Shown here: in pieces, positions 42,439-50,745 of the stretch | Position numbering within the stretch: the first letter of the stretch is position 1 | How the letters are laid out: each line of letters starts with the position of its first letter | From: Bog-473 sp963788125 | GTDB taxonomy: Bacteria > Actinomycetota > Acidimicrobiia > Acidimicrobiales > RAAP-2 | Length of the DNA: 64,000 nt | NCBI GenBank assembly: GCA_963788125.1 | Contig: CAWBFN010000003.1 | Coordinates: 124,001 to 188,000, forward strand | Reading direction: 5' to 3' | Program-made: the position numbers and the translations under genes | The notes under the pieces: generated by a model | What the model was told of the DNA's origin: nothing | Databases searched by the model: none | The model's input: only the letters and a program-made list of their open reading frames with translations

Positions 42439-43836
42439 ATGGCCGCCACGCGTCGACGTCCCGCCAGCCCGGCGGCCCCTTCACTCCTCGAGCATCTACG
42501 CGACGTCGTCGGGTCTGCACACGTCGTTCTCGACCCCGAGATCATGGCGCCCTACGGCATCGACTGGACCGGTCGATTCCGCGGCACACCGGCGGCGGTC
42601 GTCCGCCCGGGCGACGTCGCCGAGGTAGCGGCCGTGGTGGCGCACTGTCGTGACACGGGAGCGCCGCTGGTCGCCCAGGGAGGCAACACGGGGTTGGTCG
42701 GCGGGGGGGTGCCCCTCGCCGGCGAGCTCGTCCTGAGCCTTCGCCGGCTTTCGGCGATCACCGATGTCGATCCTCTCGGCGGCCAGCTCACCGCGGGCGC
42801 AGGGGCGACGGTGGGCGACGTCCAGACCGCGGCGGCCGCGGCCGGCTGGTACTACGGCGTCGACCTCGGCAGCCGCGACAGCGCGACGATCGGGGGCACC
42901 GTGGCCACCAACGCCGGCGGGTTGCAGATGCTGCGCTACGGGCCGACGCGCGCCCAGGTCGCCGGGGTTGCAGCCGTGCTGGGCACCGGCGCCGTGGTGA
43001 GCCACCTCGGCGGCATGACGAAGGACAACACCGGGTACGACCTGGGCGGCCTGCTGTGCGGGAGCGAAGGGACACTCGGCGTGGTCACCGCTGTCCGCCT
43101 GCGACTGGTGACCCCCAACCCCGAGCGGGTGGTCGCGCTCCTGGCCTTCCCCTCTGCCACGGCGGCCGTGGAGGCGGCCTCACTCCTGCGCCGGGCCCTG
43201 CCCGAGCTGCAGTCTCTCGAGCTGTTCCTGCAGTCCGGGATGGAGCTGGTCTGCCGCACGCACGAGGTCCCGCCACCGTTTGCCGACCAGCATCGGGCGT
43301 ACCTCCTCGTGGAGGCGGCCGGCCGGGAGGACCCGGCACACGCCCTCGCCGCGGTGCTCGACTCCGTGGCGGCCGTCGAGGATGTGGCAGTGGCGACCGA
43401 TGGTCATCGACGGTCCCAGCTGTGGCGGTACCGCGAGGGACTGACGGAGGCCATCAACCGGCTCGGCGCCCCCCACAAGCTCGACGTGACACTCCCGGCG
43501 CCCGCGCTGGCCACGTTCCTCGACCAGGTGCCGGACATCGTGAGCGATGCGGCCCCCGGAGCGACCACGTGGCTGTTCGGTCATGTGGGCGATGGCAACG
43601 TCCATGTCAACGTCACCGGCGTCGAACCCGACGATCTGACCGTCGACGACCGGGTCCTGCTGTTCGTCGCCCGGCTCGGTGGCAGCATCAGCTCGGAGCA
43701 CGGCATCGGGGCGGCGAAACGCCCCTGGCTCCACCTCAATCGGAGCGAGGCGGAGATCACGGCCTTTCGCCTGATTAAAGGGGCGCTCGACCCGGCCGGA
43801 ATTCTGAACCCGAATGCCCTCCTACCGCCGGCCTGA
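42439..43836 (+). CDS. FAD-binding oxidoreductase, GlcD/D-2-hydroxyacid dehydrogenase type
   Basis: 465 residues. N-terminal PCMH FAD domain with APLVAQGGNTGLVGGGVP and DSATIGGTVATNAGGLQMLR; C-terminal FAD-linked oxidase domain with FGHVGDGNVHVNV (metal/substrate His) and ISSEHGIGAAKRPWL. This is the pattern of D-lactate, glycolate and D-2-hydroxyglutarate dehydrogenases, which pass electrons to ETF or quinones. The exact 2-hydroxyacid cannot be told. ATG at 42,439. Confidence 0.92.
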   Translation: MAATRRRPASPAAPSLLEHLRDVVGSAHVVLDPEIMAPYGIDWTGRFRGTPAAVVRPGDVAEVAAVVAHCRDTGAPLVAQGGNTGLVGGGVPLAGELVLSLRRLSAITDVDPLGGQLTAGAGATVGDVQTAAAAAGWYYGVDLGSRDSATIGGTVATNAGGLQMLRYGPTRAQVAGVAAVLGTGAVVSHLGGMTKDNTGYDLGGLLCGSEGTLGVVTAVRLRLVTPNPERVVALLAFPSATAAVEAASLLRRALPELQSLELFLQSGMELVCRTHEVPPPFADQHRAYLLVEAAGREDPAHALAAVLDSVAAVEDVAVATDGHRRSQLWRYREGLTEAINRLGAPHKLDVTLPAPALATFLDQVPDIVSDAAPGATTWLFGHVGDGNVHVNVTGVEPDDLTVDDRVLLFVARLGGSISSEHGIGAAKRPWLHLNRSEAEITAFRLIKGALDPAGILNPNALLPPA

Positions 43837-43868
43837 ACCGCCGTGGCCACCTCATCTCTGGCCTCGGA

Positions 43869-44213
43869 TCAGTGCAGGTGCTGCTGCCAATCCGGCGGCA
43901 CACGGCCCTCGGGCCCGGGCACGGGCTGCTGCAGGGGGTGGTGCTCGGGCGGCGCGAGCGGAGGCCCCTCGTAGAATTTCTCGGTGGCGTAGTCCCAGAA
44001 CCAGTCCTCGCCGGGCTCGAAGCTCCGGATCACCGTGTGTCCCGTGCTCCTGGCGTGGCCGGTGGCGTGCTGGCTCGGCGAGGTATCGCAGCACCCGATG
44101 TGGCCGCACGCCGCGCAGCGGCGCAGGTGCAACCACCAGCCGCCGGCCGCCAGGCATTCGACGCAGCCCTCCCCGCTCGGGGGGACCGACGGGTCGACCC
44201 GGTCATCGGTCAT
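43869..44213 (-). CDS. UBP-type zinc-finger domain protein
   Basis: 114 residues, nearly all one ZnF-UBP domain: CVECLAAGGWWLHLRRCAAC, GHIGCCDTSPSQHATGHA and RSTGHTVIRSFEPGEDWFW give the eight or so Cys/His zinc ligands of the fold known from ubiquitin-specific proteases. Actinobacteria carry stand-alone versions of unknown function. The C-terminus EGPPLAPPEHHPLQQP is proline-rich. Sits between a convergent FAD oxidase and the FabH gene upstream on the same strand. Confidence 0.88.
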   Translation of the reverse strand: MTDDRVDPSVPPSGEGCVECLAAGGWWLHLRRCAACGHIGCCDTSPSQHATGHARSTGHTVIRSFEPGEDWFWDYATEKFYEGPPLAPPEHHPLQQPVPGPEGRVPPDWQQHLH

Positions 44214-44259
44214 TGCGCATCCTCCTCCTTAGAGTGGGCGGTTCAGAAGAATGGGCCGT

Positions 44260-45267
44260 TCAGAGCTCCGGTACGTCTGCTGCGTCGGGGTTCCAGCGCC
44301 ACACCACCGAAGACCAGGTCATGCCGGCGCCGAAGCCGGCGAAGAGCACGACGTCGCCGGGCGTGAGGCGGCCGTGCTCGACCGCGTCGACCAGGGCCAG
44401 CGGTATGGAGGCGGAGCTGGTGTTGCCGGTCCAGTCGATCACCGAGACGATTCGCTCGGCCGCTATGCCGACCCGATCGGCGATCGCCTCCATGATCCGC
44501 TGGTTGGCCTGGTGGGGGATGAAGAGGGCGATCTCCTCGGCGCCGACGCCGGCCACCTTGAGCGCGGCGTTGGCCGAGTCGACGGTCGCCCGCACGGCGC
44601 GCCGGAAGACCTCCGGGCCCTTCATGATCATCCCCGAGCCGTGATCGACGTAGAGCAGGTCGACCAGTGTCCCGTCCACGCCGGCGTCCCAGCCGAGGAG
44701 CGAACCGGGACCGTTGACCGCTTCGAGCACCAGCGCTCCCGCGCCATCTCCGAAGAGGAAGGCGTTGGTGCGGTTCTGCCAGTCGAGCGTGCGCGTCATC
44801 GTCTCGGCCCCGATGAGCAGTACCTTGCGCGCTCCGGTCGCCGCGATGCCCGCCGCGGTGATCAACCCGTAGGTGAATCCGGCGCAGGCGGCGTTGAGGT
44901 CCACCGCCCCCCCGTCGATGCCGAGCACGCCCGCCACCGCCGAGGAGGTCGCCGGCATCACCTGGTCGGGGGTGGTGGTGCACAGGAGGAGGAAGCCGAT
45001 CTCGTCCGGCCGCGTCCCCGAGCAGTCGAGGGCGCGCCGAGCCGCCTCTATGGCGAGGGCCGCCGTCGTGCCCACGCCCCCCGGGGGGTGGCCCGGCGGG
45101 TCGATCGGGACGAAGGGGCCGGTGGCTGCTCGGCGGGTCCGCACCCCGGAGCGCTCGACGATCCATTCGTCACTGGTGTCGAGGATCGACTCCAGGTCTG
45201 CGTTGGCGACGACCGTCGGGGGGAGTGCGCTGCCCCAACCGGTGATGACACAGCCCCGTTCGCTCAC
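44260..45267 (-). CDS. fabH: Beta-ketoacyl-ACP synthase III
   Basis: 335 residues. Catalytic Cys in VDLNAACAGFTYGL, His in FIPHQANQRI and Asn in DWTGNTSSASIPLAL form the KAS III triad; TSDEWIVERSGVRTRR is the classic N-terminal motif. It condenses acyl-CoA with malonyl-ACP to start fatty-acid synthesis, or a specialised relative. Start is GTG 45,267 (TTG 45,270 also possible). No other fab genes adjoin it. Confidence 0.9.
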   Translation of the reverse strand: MSERGCVITGWGSALPPTVVANADLESILDTSDEWIVERSGVRTRRAATGPFVPIDPPGHPPGGVGTTAALAIEAARRALDCSGTRPDEIGFLLLCTTTPDQVMPATSSAVAGVLGIDGGAVDLNAACAGFTYGLITAAGIAATGARKVLLIGAETMTRTLDWQNRTNAFLFGDGAGALVLEAVNGPGSLLGWDAGVDGTLVDLLYVDHGSGMIMKGPEVFRRAVRATVDSANAALKVAGVGAEEIALFIPHQANQRIMEAIADRVGIAAERIVSVIDWTGNTSSASIPLALVDAVEHGRLTPGDVVLFAGFGAGMTWSSVVWRWNPDAADVPEL

Positions 45268-45374
45268 CAACTACCGGTCGCGTCCGGGCATGCGGCTGAC
45301 GTGCCGACTGGCGTCTGAGAACTCACATCGCCAGGGTACGGGAAGATGCCGGTGACCGGCCAGTAAGTACACCT

Positions 45375-47345
45375 TCACCCTCGGCTGCCACCCTCGTTCC
45401 GCCGCCCCCCCGTCCCTGGCCCTCCCGGTCCCTCCGCGGCCGCCGCGCCGCTTTCGACCTGCTCGGGCGCCTCGCCGACCGGTGGAGGGGTGAGCGGCAT
45501 GGCGACCCGGGCCACGACCAGGTCGGTGCGGTCGCGTAGCGCCCTCGACAGGACGCCGTCGATCTGGTTGTGCAGGAGGCGGTAGCGGTAGCGTGTCGGG
45601 ACGACGACGGGAATCAGGACCACGATCTGCTGGTCGCTGCGGCGTCGTGCCTCGTCGATGAACGCCACGATGGGGCGGACCACCGAGGCGTACTCGGTGT
45701 GGAGTATCTCGAGGGGCACCCCAGGATCCCACTGCCCCCAGGCGTGTTCCAGGGCCGCCGCGTCCCCCCCGTCGTCACCCTGATCGATCACCACGCTCAC
45801 CGCCACGACCTCCTGGCCGAGCGAGAGCGCCTCACAGATCGCGTGCCGGGTCAGCCGGGACACGTTGATCACCGGGACGACGACCAGGGTCCGTTTGCCC
45901 TCCGGCCGGTCGGGCACGACGCCCACGCCCAGCTCCACCCCGGCGCGCTGGTAGTAGGCATGGATCCGGACGAAGAGCACGACGAAGGCCGGCACGGCGA
46001 GCACCACCACCCACGCGCCCTCGGTGAACTTCGACACCAAGAAGATGACCGTGGCCAGTCCGGTCACGACTGCGCCGGTGCCGTTGATGGTCGCACGCCG
46101 AGCCCATCGGGGTGGGCGGGTGCGCCACCAGTGGGCCACCAGACCGCTCTGGGAGAGAGTGAACCCGGTGAACACGCCGATGGCGAAGAGCGGGATCAGC
46201 TCGTTGGTGTTCCCGCTGACGGCGATGAGCAAGACGGCGGACAGTCCGGCGAGCACCCAGATGCCGTTGGCAAAGACCTGTCGGTCGCCCCGCAGGGAGA
46301 AGAGGTGGGGGAGGTAGTTGTCCCGCGCCAGCAGGCTGGCCAGGATGGGCAGGCCACCGAACGAGGTGTTGGCGGCCAGCGCCAGGACGACGGTGATGGT
46401 GAGGGACACGATGTAGTAGGCCCAGTGCCGGCCGACCGCCTCGGCCATGATCTGGCTGAGGACGGTCTGGTTCGATCGGGGGCCGATGTGCCAACGCCGG
46501 GCCAGGACGGCGAGCCCCAGCAGCATGACGCCCAGGATCACCCCGAGGAGCATCTCGGTCCGCTTGGCCCGGACCACGCGGGGCTCCTTGAAGAGGGGGA
46601 CGCCGTTGGCGATCGCCTCCACGCCGGTGAGGGCGCTGCAGCCGGCGGAGAACGCCTTCAGCACCAGCAGGACGCCCAGGGTCTCGAGCCCGTGAGTCGG
46701 CACGAGCGAGTGGCCGGGCTGCGGCGCGTTGAGTGCCAGGGGGTGGATCAGGCCGATGGCGATGATGGCCAACAAGCCGACGATGAACAGCATGGTGGGT
46801 AGCAGGAACGCCCGGGCGGTCTCCCCGAGCCCCCGGAGGTTGAGGAGCGTGATGAGGGCGAGGATGGAGAGGCACAGAGGGACGGTGGAAGAGGCCAGGC
46901 CGGGATAGGCCGAGGTGAGGGCCCCAACTCCGGCGGCGATGGACACGGCCACGGTCAGCGTGTAGTCGACGATCAGCGCGGCGCCGGCGACCAGGCTGGC
47001 CCGGGTTCCCAGGTTGGCCCGGGCCACGGCATACGCGCCGCCACCGCCCGGGTAGGCGTCGATCACCTGGCGGTAGGAGAACACCAAGATGGCCAGCAGG
47101 AGCACGATGGCCACCGTGATCGGCAGGACGACGTGCAGGGCCCCGGCTCCGGCCAGGGCCAGGACGACGAGGATCGCCTCGGGGCCGTAGGCCACCGAGG
47201 TCAGGGCGTCCAGCGAGAGGGCGGAGAGCCCCTCGACCGGGGTGATCTTCTCCTTGCTGGCCTCGCTGGTCCGCAGCGGCCTGCCGAGGAGGACCCTCCA
47301 CACCGCGCCGCCGGTGGACCCCCCACGCTCCTCTCCATCCGGCAC
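45375..47345 (-). CDS. APC family transporter, KimA-like potassium/amino-acid permease
   Basis: 656 residues: a soluble N-terminus, about twelve membrane helices (for example ILVVLALAGAGALHVVLPIT, LVAGAALIVDYTLTVAVSIA) and a roughly 180-residue cytoplasmic C-terminal domain (RTLVVVPVINVSRLTRHAIC). SLDALTSVAYGPEAI and TGVEAIANGVPLFKEP are typical of the subfamily with B. subtilis KimA, a c-di-AMP-controlled K+/H+ symporter; amino-acid transport is the alternative. GTG at 47,345. Confidence 0.87.
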   Translation of the reverse strand: MPDGEERGGSTGGAVWRVLLGRPLRTSEASKEKITPVEGLSALSLDALTSVAYGPEAILVVLALAGAGALHVVLPITVAIVLLLAILVFSYRQVIDAYPGGGGAYAVARANLGTRASLVAGAALIVDYTLTVAVSIAAGVGALTSAYPGLASSTVPLCLSILALITLLNLRGLGETARAFLLPTMLFIVGLLAIIAIGLIHPLALNAPQPGHSLVPTHGLETLGVLLVLKAFSAGCSALTGVEAIANGVPLFKEPRVVRAKRTEMLLGVILGVMLLGLAVLARRWHIGPRSNQTVLSQIMAEAVGRHWAYYIVSLTITVVLALAANTSFGGLPILASLLARDNYLPHLFSLRGDRQVFANGIWVLAGLSAVLLIAVSGNTNELIPLFAIGVFTGFTLSQSGLVAHWWRTRPPRWARRATINGTGAVVTGLATVIFLVSKFTEGAWVVVLAVPAFVVLFVRIHAYYQRAGVELGVGVVPDRPEGKRTLVVVPVINVSRLTRHAICEALSLGQEVVAVSVVIDQGDDGGDAAALEHAWGQWDPGVPLEILHTEYASVVRPIVAFIDEARRRSDQQIVVLIPVVVPTRYRYRLLHNQIDGVLSRALRDRTDLVVARVAMPLTPPPVGEAPEQVESGAAAAEGPGGPGTGGRRNEGGSRG

Positions 47346-47405
47346 GGTTGCATCGTAGGGTCGGTGCGACGGGGTGGGGCGGAGGCCGCTCCGGGCGGGT
47401 ACGGG

Positions 47406-48152
47406 TCAGGCGGGGCCGGTGTCGGGCCGCTCCCCGGTGTCCACCAGGTTCTGGGCGACCTCTCTCAGCTTCACGTTGAGGTGCTGCGACGCCCGTCGGA
47501 GGACGTCGAAGGCCTGGTCGGGTGCTATCCGCTCGCGCTCCATCAAGATCCCCTGTGCCTGGCCGATGATTTCACGGCTGCCCAACGCGGAGTGGAGGTT
47601 CTCGATCCGGCGTCCCTCGTCCTCGAGCAGGTGGGCGGTGGAGAGGGCGATGCCGGCCAGCGAGGCCAGGATCATGGCTCTGGCCCGGTCGATCACCCCG
47701 AACGCCGCCGGGTAACGGGCATAGAGGTTGACCGCCCCATCGGTGCCGTTTGTGGTGAGCGGCAGCGCCAACACGCTGCGCAGCCCACCCTCCGCGGCCT
47801 GGCGACCGAAGTTGGGCCAGCGGTCGTCCTCGTTCAGATCGTCCGCATAGAACATGAGTCGGTGAGCGATGGCATCGAGGCATGGACCCTCGCCCGTCTC
47901 ATGCTGCAGGGCGTCGATGTCCGCCACGATCTGGTCGGTGCAGACCGGCGTGGAGACGACCCCTCCGTGCGCGACGAAGAGCCCGGCGAAGTCGCAGCCC
48001 TCTATGGTCGTCACCGCCATGTCGACCACACGTTCGAGCGTGCTGTCCACGCTGCCGGCCGAGAACAGGATCCGGGCCGTGTCGGAGAAGCTTCGGGCCA
48101 AGTCTGCGTACGGATCCCTGTCGATCGTCGCCTCACCGTCGACGGGGTCCAT
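47406..48152 (-). CDS. GAF and ANTAR domain RNA-binding regulator
   Basis: 248 residues: an N-terminal GAF sensor domain (about 20-165; HETGEGPCLDAIAHRL, LALPLTTNGTDGAVNLYA) and a C-terminal ANTAR domain (about 170-235; SREIIGQAQGILMERERIAP, DQAFDVLRRASQHLNVKLRE). ANTAR domains bind hairpin pairs in mRNA leaders and prevent termination. No response-regulator domain is present, so the GAF domain probably takes the signal. ATG at 48,152 with AAGGAG upstream. Targets unknown. Confidence 0.92.
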   Translation of the reverse strand: MDPVDGEATIDRDPYADLARSFSDTARILFSAGSVDSTLERVVDMAVTTIEGCDFAGLFVAHGGVVSTPVCTDQIVADIDALQHETGEGPCLDAIAHRLMFYADDLNEDDRWPNFGRQAAEGGLRSVLALPLTTNGTDGAVNLYARYPAAFGVIDRARAMILASLAGIALSTAHLLEDEGRRIENLHSALGSREIIGQAQGILMERERIAPDQAFDVLRRASQHLNVKLREVAQNLVDTGERPDTGPA

Positions 48153-48223
48153 CGGCGCGCTCCTTTCATCCCGACCCGACCAGTATCGCGCCCTCGCCGA
48201 TGGCGGAGGTCAGCGGGCGGGGT

Positions 48224-50485
48224 TCAGAAGCCGGCCATACCCACGACCGGCCTGTTGAGGGGCTTCCCGCCCATTGAGCCGTACATCGCGGCGTTGCCGA
48301 AGTTGAAGATGCCCCCGTCGGAGGCGACGAATCTGTAGCCGGCACCGGACGTCGTGGCCGCCATCCCGACGATGGGGGCGTTGAGGCGTAGGGAGCCGGT
48401 GGAGCCGTAGAAGTGGGCGTTGCCGAAGCTGAAGATCCCGCCGTCGGAGGCCACCAGCCAGTAGCCCGCGCCGCCGGGGGCCGAGGCCATCCCCACGACC
48501 GGGGCGTTGAGGCGCATGGAGCCGGTGGAGCCGTAGAAGTGGGCGTTGCCGAAGCTGAAGATCCCGCCGTCGGAGGCCACCAGCCAGTAGCCCCCGCCGC
48601 CGGGGGTGGTGGCTATGCCGACGATGGGCCGATTGAGGTGCATGCCTCCCGTGGAACCAAAGAAGTTGGCATCACCGAAGCTGAAGATCCCGCCGTCGGA
48701 GGCCACCAGCCAGTAGCCCCGGCCATCGGGGGTGGCCGCCATCCCGACGATGGGGGCGTTGAGGTGCATGGAGCCCGTCGAGCCGTAGAAGGTGGCGTCG
48801 CCGAAGGCGAAGATCCCGCCGTCGGAGGCCACCAACCAGTAGCCCCCTCCGTTGGGGGTGGTGGCCATGCCGACCACCGGTTTATTGAGGAGGATGGACC
48901 CCGTCGAGCCACAGAAGGGCAGATTGCCGAAGGTGAAGATCCCGCCGTCGGAGGCCGTCATGTCGTAGCCGTTTGGCCCGCCGGCCGGCGCGTTGCACGG
49001 GACCTGCAGGCTCACCGGCGTGCCCGGGTCGCCGGTCAGCTGCGGATCGTGGTGGAACTGCGGCCAGGCGCCTGACTCGTCGGCGAGCGACCCGTTGGAG
49101 CCCGCGATCTCGTAGTGGTAGATGACGCTTCCCCCGGCCTGGTAACCGGCCAGGGTGATCCCGATGGTTCCGTTGGGGTCGTCGGTGACCAACGGGGAGT
49201 TCTGGAACCCGGTGTCGGCTTGGAGGGTCGTGATGACCGACCCGGTCGTGCCGTCAAGGACCACGACGCCGTTGATCGTCGGCGCCAGCACATCCTGGTA
49301 GCCACTGCCCAGATTGGCGGTCACCACCGAGCCGATCACCCGACCGACGTTGGTGCTCCACAGGACGGCACCGTTGGCGCCGTTGAGGGCGTACACCGTC
49401 CCGCTCGTCCCGTTGTCCGTTCCCTCAACGACCTGCAGCTGGCCGTTGCCGAGCACGTCGGCGAGGGCCGGGCTGCTCTTGGTGTTGCCGTCGAGGGCGG
49501 CTATCCATACGGCCTGGCACTGACTGTTCAGCGCGATCAGCTTGTCGGTGTCGGACTGGTTGTAGGTGGCGCCCGTGCCGAAGGCGATGCCGACCGACGA
49601 GCCACCGAGGAACTCACCCACCGCCGGAGAGGATTCGACCGTCTCGTTGGTGTTGTACTGGCAGTCGAGCCCGCCACCGGAGTTCACGACCCGCAGGTGC
49701 CCTCCGTTGGTGTAGGTCTGGCCATAGGCCACGCCGGCGGTCGAGTCGCCACCTTCGATGATCTCGGTCTGTCCGTTGGCGTACAGATCGGCCAACGCCG
49801 GGGTGGTGAAGTTGCTGTCCGCTTGGAACCACGGGAACCCGCTCAGCATTGCGCCGCCGGCGGCAGTGAGCGCGTCCTGCTCCTGTCCCAGCGAGCCGGC
49901 CGTCACGTCGGTGCTCCCCTGCAGGTTCCCCACGGCGAGGGAGGCCTGCACGCCGTTGTTCGCGGCATCGTGGTCGCTGCCCGGGTTCGACTCGCGCACG
50001 AACCACTGATCAGCGCCGCTGGGGCTGATGGCCTGGTAGCCACCGGCGGTCGGTTCGGCCGCGTCACCCGTGCCGACGAAGACCGAGTCGAGTGAGCTTC
50101 CGCTGACCGCCGCCACCGACGGGGTCGAGTTCACCGGGGCGCCGGCGTTGTACGTCCACCCCTTTGCTCCGGTGGCCAGGTTGAAGGTGTAGACGTATCC
50201 GGCCTCGTCGCCGACGACGACCGAGGGGCCTCCGGGCAGAGTGGCCACGTTGGGCGAGGAGAGGGCGATCGGGTTCGACCCGTCAGAGATGGTCTGCTGC
50301 CAGACGGGTGCACCGAACTGGATCGAATGGGGGTTGACCGCTCCGGCGACGGTCCGGGGCTGCTCCAGCACGCCGACGACCGAGCCGACCACGAGGGCGA
50401 GCACCCCGACGGCGATGGTCAGGGTCGTCATGCGGCCACGCCGGGCGGCGTTGATGAAGGACCGGCACCCCCTCTTCATCTCCAT
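48224..50485 (-). CDS. Secreted or anchored beta-propeller protein with six C-terminal 42-residue repeats
   Basis: About 753 residues. An N-terminal hydrophobic segment (TTLTIAVGVLALVVGSVVG) acts as signal or anchor. Residues 60-500 are FG-GAP/PQQ-like propeller blades (VVVGDEAGYVYTFNLATGAK; GTVYALNGANGAVLWSTNVG). The last 250 residues are six tandem copies of a 42-residue unit, core ASDGGIFSFGNAHFYGSTGS, with the spacing YWLV...GMA. These repeats are frequent in Acidimicrobiia surface proteins. Function unknown; adhesion or ligand binding is likely. ATG at 50,485 is preferred, with upstream in-frame starts less likely. Confidence 0.85.
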   Translation of the reverse strand: MEMKRGCRSFINAARRGRMTTLTIAVGVLALVVGSVVGVLEQPRTVAGAVNPHSIQFGAPVWQQTISDGSNPIALSSPNVATLPGGPSVVVGDEAGYVYTFNLATGAKGWTYNAGAPVNSTPSVAAVSGSSLDSVFVGTGDAAEPTAGGYQAISPSGADQWFVRESNPGSDHDAANNGVQASLAVGNLQGSTDVTAGSLGQEQDALTAAGGAMLSGFPWFQADSNFTTPALADLYANGQTEIIEGGDSTAGVAYGQTYTNGGHLRVVNSGGGLDCQYNTNETVESSPAVGEFLGGSSVGIAFGTGATYNQSDTDKLIALNSQCQAVWIAALDGNTKSSPALADVLGNGQLQVVEGTDNGTSGTVYALNGANGAVLWSTNVGRVIGSVVTANLGSGYQDVLAPTINGVVVLDGTTGSVITTLQADTGFQNSPLVTDDPNGTIGITLAGYQAGGSVIYHYEIAGSNGSLADESGAWPQFHHDPQLTGDPGTPVSLQVPCNAPAGGPNGYDMTASDGGIFTFGNLPFCGSTGSILLNKPVVGMATTPNGGGYWLVASDGGIFAFGDATFYGSTGSMHLNAPIVGMAATPDGRGYWLVASDGGIFSFGDANFFGSTGGMHLNRPIVGIATTPGGGGYWLVASDGGIFSFGNAHFYGSTGSMRLNAPVVGMASAPGGAGYWLVASDGGIFSFGNAHFYGSTGSLRLNAPIVGMAATTSGAGYRFVASDGGIFNFGNAAMYGSMGGKPLNRPVVGMAGF
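48235..48990 (-). repeat. Six coding repeats of about 126 bp
   Basis: The DNA encoding the C-terminal repeats is itself repetitive: blocks such as GCCGTCGGAGGCCACCAG recur about every 126 bp (for example 48,451, 48,571, 48,697, 48,823). They are coding, in frame, and not a CRISPR array. Confidence 0.85.
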
Positions 50486-50745
50486 AGTGCAGGTCCCTGT
50501 CCTTCGTCGTCGCCCGCGCCTGGTGGCGCGACCCTCCAGGGTCGGTGTCAACGTGTGCACCACCACACTGCGCGCTGCAGATCACCGGGCGGGCTACGCA
50601 GTCTCAACGCTCGCCCAATTCACCGTAACGGGCCCGAGGCCGCCGGTGTCCAGCCCACCGAGAAAACACCAGTTCACGGGGTTGCACTCCCGACCCGGCG
50701 CCACCGTGCCGTTCCCGGGGTCGAGATTCCCGCTCGCCACAGGGC

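Noticed and set aside
48235..48990. Regular repeats as a CRISPR array
   Set aside because: The 126-bp period is in frame with a long gene and encodes a protein repeat; there are no short repeats with unique spacers.
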